This document shows, piece after piece, positions 21,133-34,900 of a stretch of 64,000 nucleotides of DNA. The notes beneath the pieces are model-generated. The model made no database searches and was not told where the DNA came from. It saw only the letters and a program-made list of their open reading frames with translations. The stretch spans positions 62,001 to 126,000 of the forward strand of contig QEYB01000406.1 of assembly GCA_017562135.1 (NCBI GenBank), in the 5' to 3' direction. Within the stretch, counting starts at the first letter, position 1, and every line of letters begins with the position of its first letter. The position numbers and the translations under genes were made by a program. This DNA comes from Dipylidium caninum (taxonomy: Eukaryota > Platyhelminthes > Cestoda > Cyclophyllidea > Dipylidiidae).

Positions 21133-24100
21133 TTCCTCTGGGCTCATTTCTGCACAAGTTCTCCCAATTGCGCGATAGGTGTGCTTACGCTTGACACGCC
21201 GACAACAGAGAGAAAAGGAGGAAAGCAATCCTAATCCCCGGCGGTGAGTGTTTCGAGCGCCTCTCTCTGCGAATGATTCTCAAAATCACTTTACTTCTTG
21301 TTGAATCGCATGGTAAAAAAATTTAAAGAATGACACTTTTGTTGTCTACTAGCCATTTTGAGGCGGGGTGTGTTTCGCCTCACTCTCCCCGCTCTCTAAC
21401 TCAGGCGTCTCTTACCAAGCAGAAGCGATCGGACAAGAGACGTCGCCATCCAGAGTGAGGTGGAGAGAGGAAATGATGGACGAAGGGAGATGGAGAAAGC
21501 TAGTGAACTCTATTTTATATTATTTGACAAGACACCGTCTAATGCCTCGAGGCAAACCAATGGCTAGCAACGCAAGTTGGCTGTCGGTGAAGTTATATCC
21601 TCGAAAAGAAACGTCTGAGCCGTGAATTTTACTAGTAATAGCATCGTGTTATCTTGGTGTCTGTGGGCAAGGGTGTAAGACTCCATCCTCAGTTACTCTC
21701 AATGTCAATCCGAGGACTGAAAGAGAAGCCTTTTCAGTCGCCACATTATCCTTCTTCTGGCAACGTTGCGTCGCAGGAAAGAAGAGTGAGTTGGAGGGCG
21801 ATAGATAACTCGCTTCAATACGTGAAACTATGATAATCTACGGGCTGTAGAAGGGCCTTTCGTTGAGGTGTCCAATGCATGGCAGAGGTGCTCACATTCG
21901 ACAACAAATCTAAATAATTTCACATCGTGTTGAAATATGGGTTGATCTCCGAAAGACAGGAGGTTTTGGACATCTCCGTTCCGATACGGGTCTCTTGTAG
22001 GGGACGGATGGTCGACATGGAGGCAGAGGAGCCTTAGGATGAGTAGCCTTCGGCAAGGCGTTGCTCACTACGTATGTCGCACCATCAATGGCCTGGTTTT
22101 CGGTGGCAGGTTAGAAGCAGAAAAGATTTGTGTGACGAGCAATGACTTCTAGGGAGTGACGACAACCGCACCGATGTGACACTTCACCTGACTAGTCGCA
22201 GAATGTCTCTGTGCGCCACCTTTCGCTGACACATGTGCTAAAGCAACGGTCTGACCAAGTAATTAACTTCGCCGCCGGCTTTGGTCCTTGAGGTTAAAAT
22301 CGTGAGACCACCACAATTACCATTATAGTATTACAACTTCCTGGAAATATAATTGTGGTAAGAGGCTCTAAAAGCTGGTGGTACGAGCTGTGCCGCTTGT
22401 GGACGCAAAAACGCAGACGCTTCGCGACGCGGTGAACCCGCCGCTACCGCTTGGCAGTTTGAACGAGTGTCAAACAATTTTCCATTGTTAAAAAAGTTTT
22501 TTCATGAGAGGGACAAGTACAATAAATATATCTCATTGTGATTTCGGGAGGCTTAACATATCAAAAGAGATTTTGTGTACAGAAATCATTTATAATCTTC
22601 ATTAACTATGTGCTTCAAACTACCGGTATCTAAAAAATGACTTTTTTACGAGAAAATGAAATCTTGGGTAAATTCTGAGTATTTGTGCAAAATTTGTGCC
22701 GAAATTATCATCTAACTTTAAATTACTCTCAGCCGCAAATTGAGTGATAAAAGGAGGTAATACACCAGCCTGAGTTCATCCTCCAAAGAGGAGCCATTCC
22801 AGACCGAAAGCACGCAAAACTGGAGGCATTAATAGACTGAAATTTACTCCTTACAAGTCGCCTCAAGTGAAAACACTTTACTAATGTTGTATGGAGCGTT
22901 CACTTAAGTCGAGACAGCGAAAAGTACCCGTCCTAAAGGTTTAATTTATGATTCGAGTCATATCGAAAAAAAACAGCAGGGTTCTTTGCATAAACTGAAC
23001 GAAGTAGTCTTACGGGTACACCATCTTTCATTATGTGGCGCATCGAAAACTATATTACGAATTTTGTAGTCACTCCACCAACTTAAACGTTTTCAATAGT
23101 ACTACCGCTTTCGACTCTTGATTTACTTGACACTAGCAGCAAATTTCCTGCTAGATTTTGTTAGTGTCAAAGAACATCGCCCCGGCGCTGATTTGTGCGT
23201 CCCTCACGGCGATTCTCAGACTCCATTCTTACGCTTGAGGAGTTCCGAGACTCATCGTCTTTACGTTAGACAAAGGAGGAAAGGTGGATTGTAACCATCT
23301 CCCCTCCGGGGAATGGCGACGAAAGTGAAACGTCGAAACCTTGCAAAATAACTTCTCGGTGTCGCTCGAAATTTCCAACAGGGAGTGTCTTCACATTGAG
23401 TGAAGACATGCGAAGTTACTTTATTGGCAAGGCAGTGAAAATTACGCTTACTTCTCCACTTTTGTGAATCAAGGAGAGGCAATGGTGCGCAATGCGAGTG
23501 TCTTTTGTGAGGATTTGTTAAAAATTTTCAGTCAACTATACTACCCACCGTTACTTATACCAGTCTCCACTTTTTTACCAAGACAGATTAATTTGAATTG
23601 CATTACATGATTTTAGAGACTATTTGCCACAAATGACAGGAGAGGCAATTGGCTGACCCCACAACGTAGAGTGAACATGAGTGAATCGAAAAGAATGTGG
23701 CAGGACTTGTGTTCGTCGGGTATTTCTACCTCCCATGATTGCATGTCGGCAGGTAGAAGGGCGACAGGCATCGTGCCAATCGCCACGGTGCTTCCATCAG
23801 TGATTGGAGAAAAAAAACGAAAAAATTCTTGAACATTACGCCAGCCCAACGGCTTCTTGCACCAAATGAACATTATGGCTACTCGCCTGGGTGATAGCAT
23901 CGCGGCCCGTGTACTCAGCGAATCGTGTCGTGAGCTATTTCCGCTTGTCTGGGACCCAAAGTAGCACCGGAAATGCAATTAATCAGGCTTTTCTGGCACA
24001 GTCCAGTCGCGTTGAAGACGCCTCCTCCATAAAAGTCTCCAGCATTGCATTTGAAACCGAAAGGCGCGGTAATTAGTGATCATAAACACGGTTATGACCC

Positions 24101-25346
24101 CGTTAATAATTGTCGCTCACCGAAAGCCCCGACTGGACTCCATTAGTCCTTGAATGTCTGGACAGTCCAGATCTTCACGTCCTAGAATGCACAACTTCGT
24201 TGCAACGGCGTATTAATCCCTTCTCGTCAGTTTCGGCTTGTCAGTCAAACACAAAATTGTGGAATGGCACTGGAGGTGCACCGATTTCCCGTCTCCCGTT
24301 ATCGTATCATGTGTCAAGCCTCACCTATCTGTGTGTCAGCCTCGTGCACTCTTCAGCCTCCACTTCGAAATGCTGGAATGGGGCACTATTCATGATATGT
24401 GTCCCATTTTATACAAAATGTGCACTTCTAATTATGGATGCATCGAGTGAAAACCTCGCCGACATACCCAGCCATAAACACACTTCTACGCTCTACGGCC
24501 TAGTTTTCAAGCTTGGGAGCGCCTTTCCTCTTTCGGTTCAGGCCAAAGTGGAGGAACCCGGGGAAGTGTGATTAACTGAGAAAAGGAAACGGTTCATAGT
24601 AAATGTATAAAATTAATCGCCTTCTTTTTCATTCTCGTACACCCGTTCGGTCATGGACGAGCCGTAGTGAACCGTCACAACAGCAAACCATGTCGCCGCA
24701 CTAGAAGCGGGGCTTTTGGGCGACAATGAGGAACAGAAGTACTTTTAATTAATTTAATCACCCATTTGGCTCGTTAAAGTGATAAAAAAGGAATAATAAC
24801 GGGTATTCTGTCGTGTTTTATGGCGCTGTCAGTCAGAAATGACCGATGGACGTGGAATTAGTAGTGGAGGTGCTCTGTGGAAGGCTCCTTCGAGACACTT
24901 TCACCTCACACTTCGCGAGTAATTTGGCCTCATCGGGACGTTAAGTTCACTTCGCGTCACGTCACACTTTCCTTTTTCACTTACCTTCATAAGTCACCAA
25001 TCGAAGGGTAATTTGGAGTTGCTAGCCAGAGAGGGAAGACAAATCTCCAGGGAACTGCAAAGTTGGCATAGAATTTTGCAAACTCCCCATGCCTCTAGGA
25101 ATAATTTCGATTCTCTGAGACGACAAGCGGGTTCCACGGTAAGAGTTGAGCAGAACCACAAGAAGGAGTGTCTCAATTGGCAAGGAGAAACGTCAAGCCG
25201 GTCACAACTAAACAGACGGCAGTTAGCAGTGGCATTATTTTGTGAAAGACATTAGTCAATCGCTAGAATCCGTCTAAGGAAATGCGCCAAATAATGACAT
25301 TCATTGGTGCCTCCTCGCCTTCCTGCTGCATTCGCAGATCACAGGA
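21133..25346. other. stretch without a confident gene
   Basis: Nothing recognisable. Open frames at 23613-23978 (minus, 121 codons) and 24110-24571 (plus, 153 codons) show no family motif and no clear splice structure. A minus-strand segment ending at 24988 has a good acceptor (CCAACTTTGCAG) and an ATGAAG|GTAAGT donor, which could be a first exon, but this is unsupported. Confidence 0.3.
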
Positions 25347-25455
25347 AGGTATAAGTCGAACGAAAGGAAAACAATATAGGTGAGGGACTTTGAATTAGTT
25401 GGGGAAAAAAAGAAAGTGTAAAATCCGTCTGCAGCAAATGCGCTATGACTTAGTT
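25347..25455. repeat. dispersed 109-bp repeat, copy 2
   Basis: Second copy of the element at 17847-17955, same orientation, about 88% identical. It shares the A-rich GAAAAAAAGAAAGTGTAAAA block and the CTGCAG that follows. No transposase piece is seen beside this copy, so it may be a solo fragment. Confidence 0.8.
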
Positions 25456-25891
25456 GTCAACCGAATGATTAGCAGGTAGTGATGTCGAAGTAACTCGGGG
25501 GAGAACGCGCATGATGTGGCGGAAGGTCATTCGGACTGAATACTGCACTGACGTTTCAGATTCGCCGCAACTGAAGAGTCGGAAGAATTTTGTGGACCGG
25601 AGACGAGCTTACCATTCAAAGGTGACGCCGACCAATGGACAGCTTGGTCTGATAAGTTAAAACAACCGCCATAGTGTTGCACTACCACCACTCCTTCTTA
25701 CCCATCCTTAAAGTCTCGTTTTAATGGCATCATGGTTGAATTTATTCGCTAAAGACATAGAACTTCTGTGGACTACATATTGTGTGAGAAATGATGCTTT
25801 CGGCTGGCGTTCCAACTGCCAAATATGTCAGGCACCTAAAATGACCATGACTTGGTTTTGTCACCCTAACACCCAAACACCCTCAATGCTC

Positions 25892-25946
25892 GTGGGGTTA
25901 TTCACCCCACAACTGCAGTCGGGAAGTCTAATACCCCACTCCCGAC
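25892..25946. repeat. two adjacent hairpins
   Basis: Hairpin 1 has arms GTGGGG (25892-25897) and CCCCAC (25905-25910) with a 7-nt loop. Hairpin 2 has arms GTCGGGA (25918-25924) and TCCCGAC (25940-25946) with a 15-nt loop. The arms are GC-rich in a region that is not, and the loop of hairpin 2 repeats the sequence TACCCCAC. This could be a small structured RNA or part of a short transposon; it does not fold as a tRNA. Confidence 0.35.
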
Positions 25947-26133
25947 GGGAAAATTACCAGGCCGCCCAGCAAAGAGCCTTCGGGGTCAAAGCCTTAGCCC
26001 GTAAGCATAAAATGCGTATCTTCCTTCCTTCCTTCCTAATAGGACGACTAATTTTCAGTCGGTGTTTCTGTTAAAAACATTAAAGCCCAGTTTTTGGTTC
26101 CGTGGAAATTAAAATGAACGCCAGGGTATCAGG

Positions 26134-26152
26134 AGGAGGAGGAGGAGGAGGC
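26134..26152. repeat. (AGG)n microsatellite
   Basis: A short pure AGG run in otherwise non-coding DNA. A CCTT run lies about 100 bp to the left (26023-26037). Confidence 0.7.
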
Positions 26153-29100
26153 AAGGAAGGCCAGAATTTAGGGAAAAGTAGACGTGGGTTATTTGCAACG
26201 CAATTCCACCCACGTAGCAAACAGGCCAGTAGGTAGACGGATTTCTAGTGTACGGTAATAGTAAAGTTTCAGACACATAAAAGGAAGGATAATGGTCTAT
26301 TTATCTTCCATATTTCATGCCCTTCCGTGGGTTCGACAGCTACGCCGTCGCACAGTATAAAAACCGCTCACGGGAGTCCTGGAGCAAAATGACTCGGCGT
26401 ACTCTCTAAAGCTCCATCTTCTGACGCGTCTTTTCCCCTTGAAGTAAACTTCTGCTCCCATTTTACCCTGTCACCTACAGCCATGACACAGTGGAAAGCC
26501 GACTGGTCTTTTAATTAGCAAGATTTTCTGATTGTCTTATTTTTCTTTAAGGTGGGTTATTGCCAAAATCAGAGGTTATCTAAGAGTCCATGATAATAGA
26601 TAAAGAGGGAGAAAGGGAGAAGGAAAGAGGATAAATGTAGACCTGTGCGTACCACTGCCTCCGCTGAATTCGAACCGTTTCCTCCTCACAGACTCCTCAC
26701 CAGACTGTGCATTTCGAGTCCCCATGGGATGGCGGGTTCTTAAAAGTGGGACTAAGTGGAAATTTTGTTATCCCTGGCATTGTAGGCCTTTTTCTTCCGG
26801 GGCTGTAATGTGCGCTGTTAAGGCGCCTACAACATGTTGCCTTGGGACTAACTTATGGGGCAGCAAAGGAAGAAGATGTGTGGAAATAGAAGTCAGTTTT
26901 CAAAGCCTCTATGTGTTTTACCCAAACAGGGCTACCAAACAAGGTGACTAGAACACTTGTCGTGTGCTGTGCCAGCTTACTTTATGTCTTGCATGACTTC
27001 GCTCCCGTCTTAAAGGAATATCCTAATGGAATCCACTTTGACCGACTTCTGATTTACTAAAGTACTGGTGCCATTTACGTCAGTCTCAAGGGCCAACATT
27101 CTTCCTCCGAAGGGGTTGAACTTGTTACATGCTGTTAGATAGGTTTCTACATGACTAAAGCCAACTTTTGTACTTCGCAACGCGGTTTGTCTCAGTTTAG
27201 GCTGAGAAACATAGCGTTAGCGACCCCAATCGTACTTCAAACAACAAAATCACAAATGTTTACAGGACCACATAAGTATGGGACTGCCACCCAGAGACGG
27301 TCAAGGTTTTGCATAGTTAATCCGTCACTTAATCACAGCCTTCATCCATTCTGACGTGAGCACTCAAAAGGTGGAGTTGAGTATCTCTTGTCATAAAGGT
27401 AAATGATTATATATGACAGGAGCTAAATTGTGCAATGTCTACTACGGGGAGGGGAGCGGTTGCAATGTAGTACTCTTTCTTCTTTACCTCACCCCATCTT
27501 GGGCTGGCATTCTGAACTTTGCCATTTTCTTGCATTTACGCTTGCTTCCCGAAAAAAATGTTTGAGTAAATGATTTTATATGACAGACAGTGAAGAGTCG
27601 TCGGAGTTGGCTACCTTAGTGTCATCAGCAACAAATGGGGTTTATGCCAGCTTATGAATGTCTAAACCAACACCTTTTGCGGTCGGAGGACCATACTTTT
27701 ATAATAAACATAAAGTCGTTCGCTTGCCTTTTTGTGACTTAGGCGGTAGTTTTGGGAGGGCTCGTGAGTGTAAAGCAGTGAAATTGGAACAAAATTACCA
27801 TTTTACCTTCATTTCAGATTACATCGAAAGAATGTATCAAACATTTGATTTGTTTTTACAAATGATTTTCCGTTTTATGAAAATACAAGGACACTTTTGA
27901 CTAGAGAAATGACGGAATAGTAACACTATGGGATGTATGAGGGTACCGCAGAAACTCGGAATATGATTGGCCTAGAGAACTGACCAATAGGCGAACCCGT
28001 TGGTCCGAAAAATACCAATGATAAGAAGGTCTAAGTGGGAAAGTAAATAAGTAAAAATTATGCTAGTTTATGCATGTAAGCAAGATTAATCTCATATAGC
28101 CTAAATTATGCTCGATTGTAATGATCCTCACATGCGGCATGGAAGAGAAACCGTCGAAAGTCTATCATTGGCTCAAAACGCCGATTGAGGAAGCGACATT
28201 AACCACTTCTCCAAGGCGTCGACCTTCAGTAATAACGACGAAAGAGACCCATTCTTGCCGCTTGCTGGGGCTTGAAAATAAAGCGACATATCTTAACTGA
28301 TAGATAGAGGAGTTCATTCTCTCCAACTGGTCCTCATTGCGCAACTTCGAAGTCTTTGAAGATACCCGTACTGAGCGGTCAGAATTTATAAGGTGCATAT
28401 GTTCTCGCATGCTTTCTTTGTTTCTAACAATCATCTATATATTATTTCCTTTGGCCACTATTTCGTCAAAGTAACCAAATTGAGGAAGAGTAGTCGTTCG
28501 ATGACTTTCCTCCAAAGAAAATGAACGAATAACTTGAAGTTTGGCCATTAGAAACACAACTTAGTCGTCCTGGAAAAGGGGAGAAAAAATCATGCATTAA
28601 TTGCTAACATCAATTCTGGAGTTGCTTCGATACGCTTGAAAGCAGAATTTTACCAATAACCAACCGAAACACGATAGTATTGTGAGTGACGAGGAGAGTC
28701 CTCGCATCGTTAGCCTTTTTAAACTTTAGCCACCAACATCCCATGATATCCATCTACAATTCTGTAATTCTAAACTCAGTAGCGGAAGGCAAAAATGCAC
28801 CATTCCTGGTGGAGTTTGAGCAAGAGATGTTACGGACGATAACTTAACTATGTTTGTAGTCAAGTCTAGTGAATAACCGGGAAATCTGATTTTGAGCCGA
28901 AAACTTCATGAAGAAGAAGAATATGCGTTCCCGTGATGGCACAAAGGAGCGAAAGAACTGGATAAAGCGATCCTATTTCCAAAGTGAAGGGAAGGGGGCG
29001 GTACGGAACAACTTGGTGGCCATTACTACTCTTCGAGTCAACTCGTCTAATTGTTTTCTTCACGAGGCAAAAGAGACGAAGACGGCGGAAGATACTGCGC

Positions 29101-31706
29101 ACGGGGCAGGTCCAAGTGTGGATGGGTGGGCAGATGTAAAATATGCCAGCGCTTCAGGCAGTAGGAATTCAGCCTCGAACGGATGTGGTCACTCACACAT
29201 ATTTATGCCTTTTATGTTCAGTGTAACAAATGGTGGATGTGTTATGAGCCTTGCGCGCTGATACTAAATGCGTACATAAGAGGTAGGGGACTGTTCTTAA
29301 TTATTTCGAATTTTCGATTTCAGTTTATTAACTCGACACGAGTGACGGTGCATCCAGAATGCCGATGTTCACGATGTCAGGCAACAGTTGCGGTCCTTAG
29401 TCTTCCAGCAGCCACTAGGATCACAACTGGAATTGGTGGGGAGAAAGGGGAAAGGAGACTAAATTTTTGATTTGGGTATTTGAAACACTTAGCAAGCAAG
29501 AATTGATAATCGGCCAAATCAAAAAATTTGACGAGGTCCCTCAAAATGACAAGCACCAGTTGCGTTGAGTATGCGTGTGTTGCATTGTGTGAGAGAGGCA
29601 GGAGGATTCATGGGTGAGAAGGTTGGAGATGCGCAGTCACCTCCTTCACCTCCACCTCCTCCTTCTCCTCCACCACTGGTGAAAGTCGGACTCACTAACG
29701 CGTGTGAGTTAAGCGACTGTCTCAACAAAGTCCGTCTGCATAATTGCCACTACACTGCATTCACAGCGATGGTATTCGAAAGAGCACATCGTCATGCACT
29801 CTTTCTCCGACAGGCCAGGCGGCTCCTCTTCTCCTCGGGCACACATGCCCAGTGTGTTGTGTGATGAGACGACGCAAGGGAGATGTCTTCCTTAGTGGAG
29901 CTGTTGGCAGAGCCAGTTGGAATGAGGAGGCCTGGCGAGATGCATTGCGAGGAGAGTTGGCCTGCAGTCAGGAGAAGCGAGTGCAGATGCCGCTTTGATG
30001 AAGACGACGAGTGGAATTTAGACGAGCCAATGGGATCGAGGTAAGAGACGCGGTTTTGAGAGAAACACCTCTCTTCAACAACTCCGGGACCAATCCCAGA
30101 ATATTATCCACGAATTGTTCACTTCCAACTCCAACAATTTAAAGGTATCAGGTGAGCACGGGAAAGACCCCTTTAGTCCAGTTTTATTCCACTTTATTTC
30201 CCTTAACTCCTTACAACCTTCATCTCATGTAAGTTTGTGTCGCGCATTCCACATTCTCTTCGAAGTCTACCCTCGTAAACTCGCGTCCAATAACCATCTG
30301 AAGTATTCATCAAACGCACTGAAAGTCGGTCCAAGTAGTTGCGATTTCGGGCTAACTGCCTGTTCCCATTTTGTCAAAAATGCATCATAGGATTAAGCGA
30401 CGAATAGGTGGTTTGCCAGACACACGTCCAACGTAATTCCCAGGGCGAATCCGATTCTCCTTTGCAAGATGAATGATCACTTCACTTCCATCTACTTCGG
30501 TTTCTTCGTTTCTTCTCAGTCGGTAGGTAACTTGATGAGATAGATCACCCTGACTTAGAAGAAATCTTGAAAGTACGAAGGCTATTGAGCTTTCGACTTC
30601 TACCCACAGTAGATGTCCATTCACATTGCTCCTGCAATATTTTGCGTAGGAGAGCAGGCAAAAGACCAATTTTCGGCTGCGGACACAATCAAAATGGCAT
30701 TGGTATAAAGCAATGTGAGTCCTCCTATTCCGTCCCCACTATCGATGGCTCATTTCAAGCCCTTTCTATTTTGATAGCTTCGTAGTACTGCTCGACCCAG
30801 TTCGATGGAGTATGCGCTAATCTTGGGCCTAATATTGGCTCTTCCATGCAAAACTCTCTCACCTGTAAGACGTTACCCATGCGCCCGCGTGCTCAGGAGG
30901 TGTTTTTCATCAACAATGCCTTCACTTTTATGCAAAGCGGCTCTTCACCTCTGTTTGAGGTTATAGCCTTCCCTGACACCCATCAATGAGATCGGCCTCT
31001 GCCGCGTTAGCAAGTTGAAAAGTAAGGCGAATGACATCGAGTTTCACCGAATAGGCGCCAAGTTTGGTGCTACCATGTTGGTAGGAAGGCATAACCTGTG
31101 CACTGCAAAAGGAAAGCAAATAATCATCACCAACAAGTCACGTGAGGTTCCGTCTGGAAAGAACAGCTCTGCGACCAGGCCCTTTTGCTTTATTTACCAT
31201 CTCCTTGTAAATGTGAACGTTTGCCCTTGCATCAGTTCTCCCAAATTAACCTCATTTTAGACATGGCGTTGCTTTTTGCCCAGTTCACCACGCCCACTCC
31301 TCTCAACTGGGACTAGCTACACTGAAAGTCGCCAAGGAGTCGGACAACCATCGCTACCAGAGGCCATTTCGCGGCGTCTCCTGCCACAGAAATAGTCAAA
31401 GTATTTCGTACAAGCTAAATTAGACTATCTTCTGATTGTGTAGAACCTTGTAACAGAAGAATTATTCTCGGTGTAGGTGGGTGGCGAGCTGGCGAGTCTG
31501 TCGCCGCCGGATTGTGGTCAAACTTGCCTCCCAATTATGACACTACGTTTTCCTCTCCCGTTGCTAATAGCATCGGTATGGTTACTATCCTATCCACTGA
31601 ATAGTTGATATGTAACCTTAATGTGAGGGGATTCGTAGAAGTCAGAATGATGAACCAGATCCTCCAAGTGGCGTCATGGATTGTTTTCACTTTTGGACTG
31701 AAAAAT

Positions 31707-31985
31707 CTACACTTTCTGAGTATTTTGTGGGCTTAGAGGACTTCGTATAACTTCCCTATTGCTGGAGGAATTTGCGTCTGAAGTAGAATGAGCGGAACTT
31801 CCTTTGACATTCTGTAGCTCCACGCGTTTAGGCTTCTTGTGGAATGGGCAACGGACGTCGCGAACTCCGACCTCTAAAACGGTTTCCACTCGGAAAGTGG
31901 GTGTGACGATTTCAACAGCAGGATTTCCGGGCGGCCTCACGTGTATCTTCAGTGCATTGATCCACTCGTGAGTATGTCCATACAT
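31707..31985 (-). CDS. possible exon of an unrecognised minus-strand gene
   Basis: The frame is open for 92 codons from an ATG (preceded by an in-frame TAA) and begins MYGHTHEWINALKIHVRPPG. The first half has alternating hydrophobic residues typical of beta strands, the second half is Ser/Asn-rich. It could be a first coding exon, with a possible donor AAA|GTGTAG just before the stop. The 80-codon frame downstream on the same strand (30631-30385, after ATATTGCAG) might belong with it. No family is recognised and chance is possible. Confidence 0.2.
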   Translation of the reverse strand: MYGHTHEWINALKIHVRPPGNPAVEIVTPTFRVETVLEVGVRDVRCPFHKKPKRVELQNVKGSSAHSTSDANSSSNREVIRSPLSPQNTQKV

Positions 31986-34900
31986 TTACTGGCAATATTC
32001 CAACTTTTCGTTAAATTATTTAGCATAAGCGGAGGCTCGTTCATCACATTACACCAGTGGCCTTTAAAAGTATCCGTGCATTGAAGGAACAATCACACTA
32101 GAGTGTGAGTCTGCCCCACGTTACTGAACTATTCTGAATTGAGGAGGCTACATTACTTTCTTCATTATAAGGCTCAAACTTAGGCCAACTTCATGAGACT
32201 GGGAGAGTGTTTTTGCAGGCCAAAAAGCATGTCCTTTGTGTAGAGCAACGGAATATGCAACATTTGGGGAAACAATCTGATAAAAAGGAGAAAGTTACCA
32301 GTGTTATCAACTTTGGGACTCTTGCCAGTCCTAAAACGAGGGAAATTTTGTCCCTTTTCAGGCAAGGAGTGAATCCCATCAAACTAGGTCACTTCTATCC
32401 AATATTACACACTTTTCCAATCCACCAAAAGTGTGTTGTATCAAGTGCTTTAACTTAACTTGAACTAACGAAAACTGATAAAAGAGACCCAATCTGTCTA
32501 AGGTGGTTTAGGTAGCAATCTTTAGACAAGGTCTAACAATTTAATGCAGCCTTATTCCTGAAATGTGAGCGACCCGGCAAGCATTTTCTTCTTGGTGCCC
32601 CGACAGGGCGAGAATACAGAAGTTGAGTAGATGTGCTACCCGGGCTTGATTTAAGTAGCAGCGGATATAGTGGGCAGAATATGTAGCATTACGTAAGTGG
32701 CGGGATGAAATTTGATACACATCCAGTCACCAGAAATCTGTTATATTTTGAGAGTTACAAGTCTTCTCCCGCCTACCCACGAACATATATGTAGAAATTT
32801 TGGAAGTTGAAACACTCCGAGCACCTCTCCTCCCTTAATGGTCCTAGAAACAATAATGAGGGCCTCCCTGAATGTTTGAACACTCCACTAACCCCAACAG
32901 CGGCTTCTATGAATAATTAAAAGCTGTTCCCTTTTCCATAAATTGTTGTATCTGCGCCGCCTGCCCAAACTGACAGTCGAGACATACTTTTGAGAGAGTT
33001 GCGGTTTGCACATAGACTTACGAGAACTGTGGAATTAAGCGTCTCGCCTCAACGCTTTCGACCAAATGAGTGAACCCGAATGTGGGGCGCAGACAAGTAA
33101 TTTACTGGCAAATGCCTAAGGCGACAGTCAAGCATTCCCAGTCAATCTCCCTCAGATGTCACTGAACGGAGTCGGATAGGGTAGAGCCAAAGCGACAAAG
33201 ATGACATGGACCACCTGGTGGAGATCGCAACAACAGCCCAGGAGCTGTCCACGGCTAGGCACTTAACTAATCGACGTAGATCCGGCTTTCCTCTTCGAAC
33301 GACATCTCTCTTCCCAAATTATCGCTTTTGCAATGTATATAATTAAGACCTTCATGACGGAATAGTCTTTCCTATAGCAAATCACCGAGGTAATGGGCTC
33401 CGGAGGTTAGTCGAAGAAGGAGTCGTAGGTCAATAAGCTTGATCGACCTGAAAGGAGGGGCGATATCTGACCTGCCTGCTACTCAGCAATGAAATCTCTG
33501 CGCTCCCGTCGAGCACTGATTTAATCATTAAATCCTCTTGACCGTGACGCTGACCTCACTCTTATTAGGGCTAACGCATGACTCGCCATCACGTCACTTT
33601 GCCTTCCATGCGCTAGCTTCAGTGGAGGCCTGTGCCGTGGTCCCCATATGGGTAGTGTGGCGTCAGTGAGGGCTGCACCTCTCCGTATTATCCCTCTTCT
33701 GAATTTACTTCAGCTGTCCTCGCCGACATGCGTGTTCGTTCCGCGTTGCCGATGTGGAATTTATGGCAAAACACTTCAATAATCTACCTCCTTCTCAATA
33801 TCAGCAGCCTGAGAACGCGGTCGTAAAAAGGGACTTGGAGTGATAACTAGCATTTCAGAATCACACTAGCGTATCGTTCTTCACCGCGCTCAGATGAAGC
33901 GTGCGAATGCTTCCACTCTGCCCTTAGGTGGGACTCCTCTTCCAACACTTTTCCCTATTTGCTATATCCATTGTCGAGGGAAAGCATGCGAGGAGTAATT
34001 TGATAGGGTAGCGTTTTTTCGCTCTTTTCGCTAAAATCCCTTTTGATGCAACCGTGAAGCATCAGAGATCTCTGTTTCCACATGCCTAAATACCCCAAGT
34101 TAATACGCCCTGGAAACTCTCCAAAAATTGTTCCACTTGAGCTAGTGCCGATTGTAGATTTAGAAAGGAAAGAAAAATCTTAATCAGTGTCCAGGTGCTC
34201 CTTCATTAATACCCTTCCGCCATCTCTATTTTGGGGGAGAGCGAAGACTTAGCGAATCAGAGTTAAGGTTATGCAAGGAAAGACTTCTCACGTCCAGGCG
34301 CTGCCTAGAATGAATGGTGTTAGAGGCCACTTTTACTCGCCGAATAACAATCTGATCTGCCTAAGACTTGGCTTTGGAGACGCTACCCGAGGTAGGCAAG
34401 GAGAAGAGGACTTGGCGGAGCCGTGACAAGGAACACGGGCCTAAGAGGGAGAGGCAAGGCCAAAAACCCCATTCACAAGGTCAGTTGTCTCTTCGTCTTA
34501 CGCGTTTTCCCCTTACCTCTCAGTTCTTCTCTCCGATTGCGCGCCATGAGAAGAATGGGGCTCGGTCAATAGAGTCTTCACCTGAGACAACATTTTATTG
34601 TCCGAGTTAGTGATATGATGCATATATCTCCCCGTGTCAACATTTGCCTTCTTCTGATTGCCAGTTTTGTTCGTTTTTATTCCCTCTAGGACTTTTGGCC
34701 GCTTATTGCTGGGGCATTGAAACATTTCATAATCCGTCGTAGAAAGTGTTTGACCAGGACGGCGAGGAGCCCCAGAATATATCAGCTGGAGTCATTGCTT
34801 TCCACGTGCTTCGTCGATCTTCTGTCATTTATCATGGCCCCATTCGGTCACTGAAACTAAAGGAGTTGGTCCACTGATCTTCTCACAGACCGCTGGTCGG

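Noticed and set aside
24110..24571. 153-codon plus-strand frame
   Set aside because: Ser/Leu/Cys-rich text of random type, with no motif and no splice or promoter context.
26650..26680. Minus-strand GGTTCGAATT as a tRNA T-loop
   Set aside because: The flanks do not pair as a 5-bp stem and no cloverleaf fits.
29519..29864. Pro-rich and Gly-rich frames around a CCTCCT run
   Set aside because: Simple-sequence translation on both strands; no supported exon.
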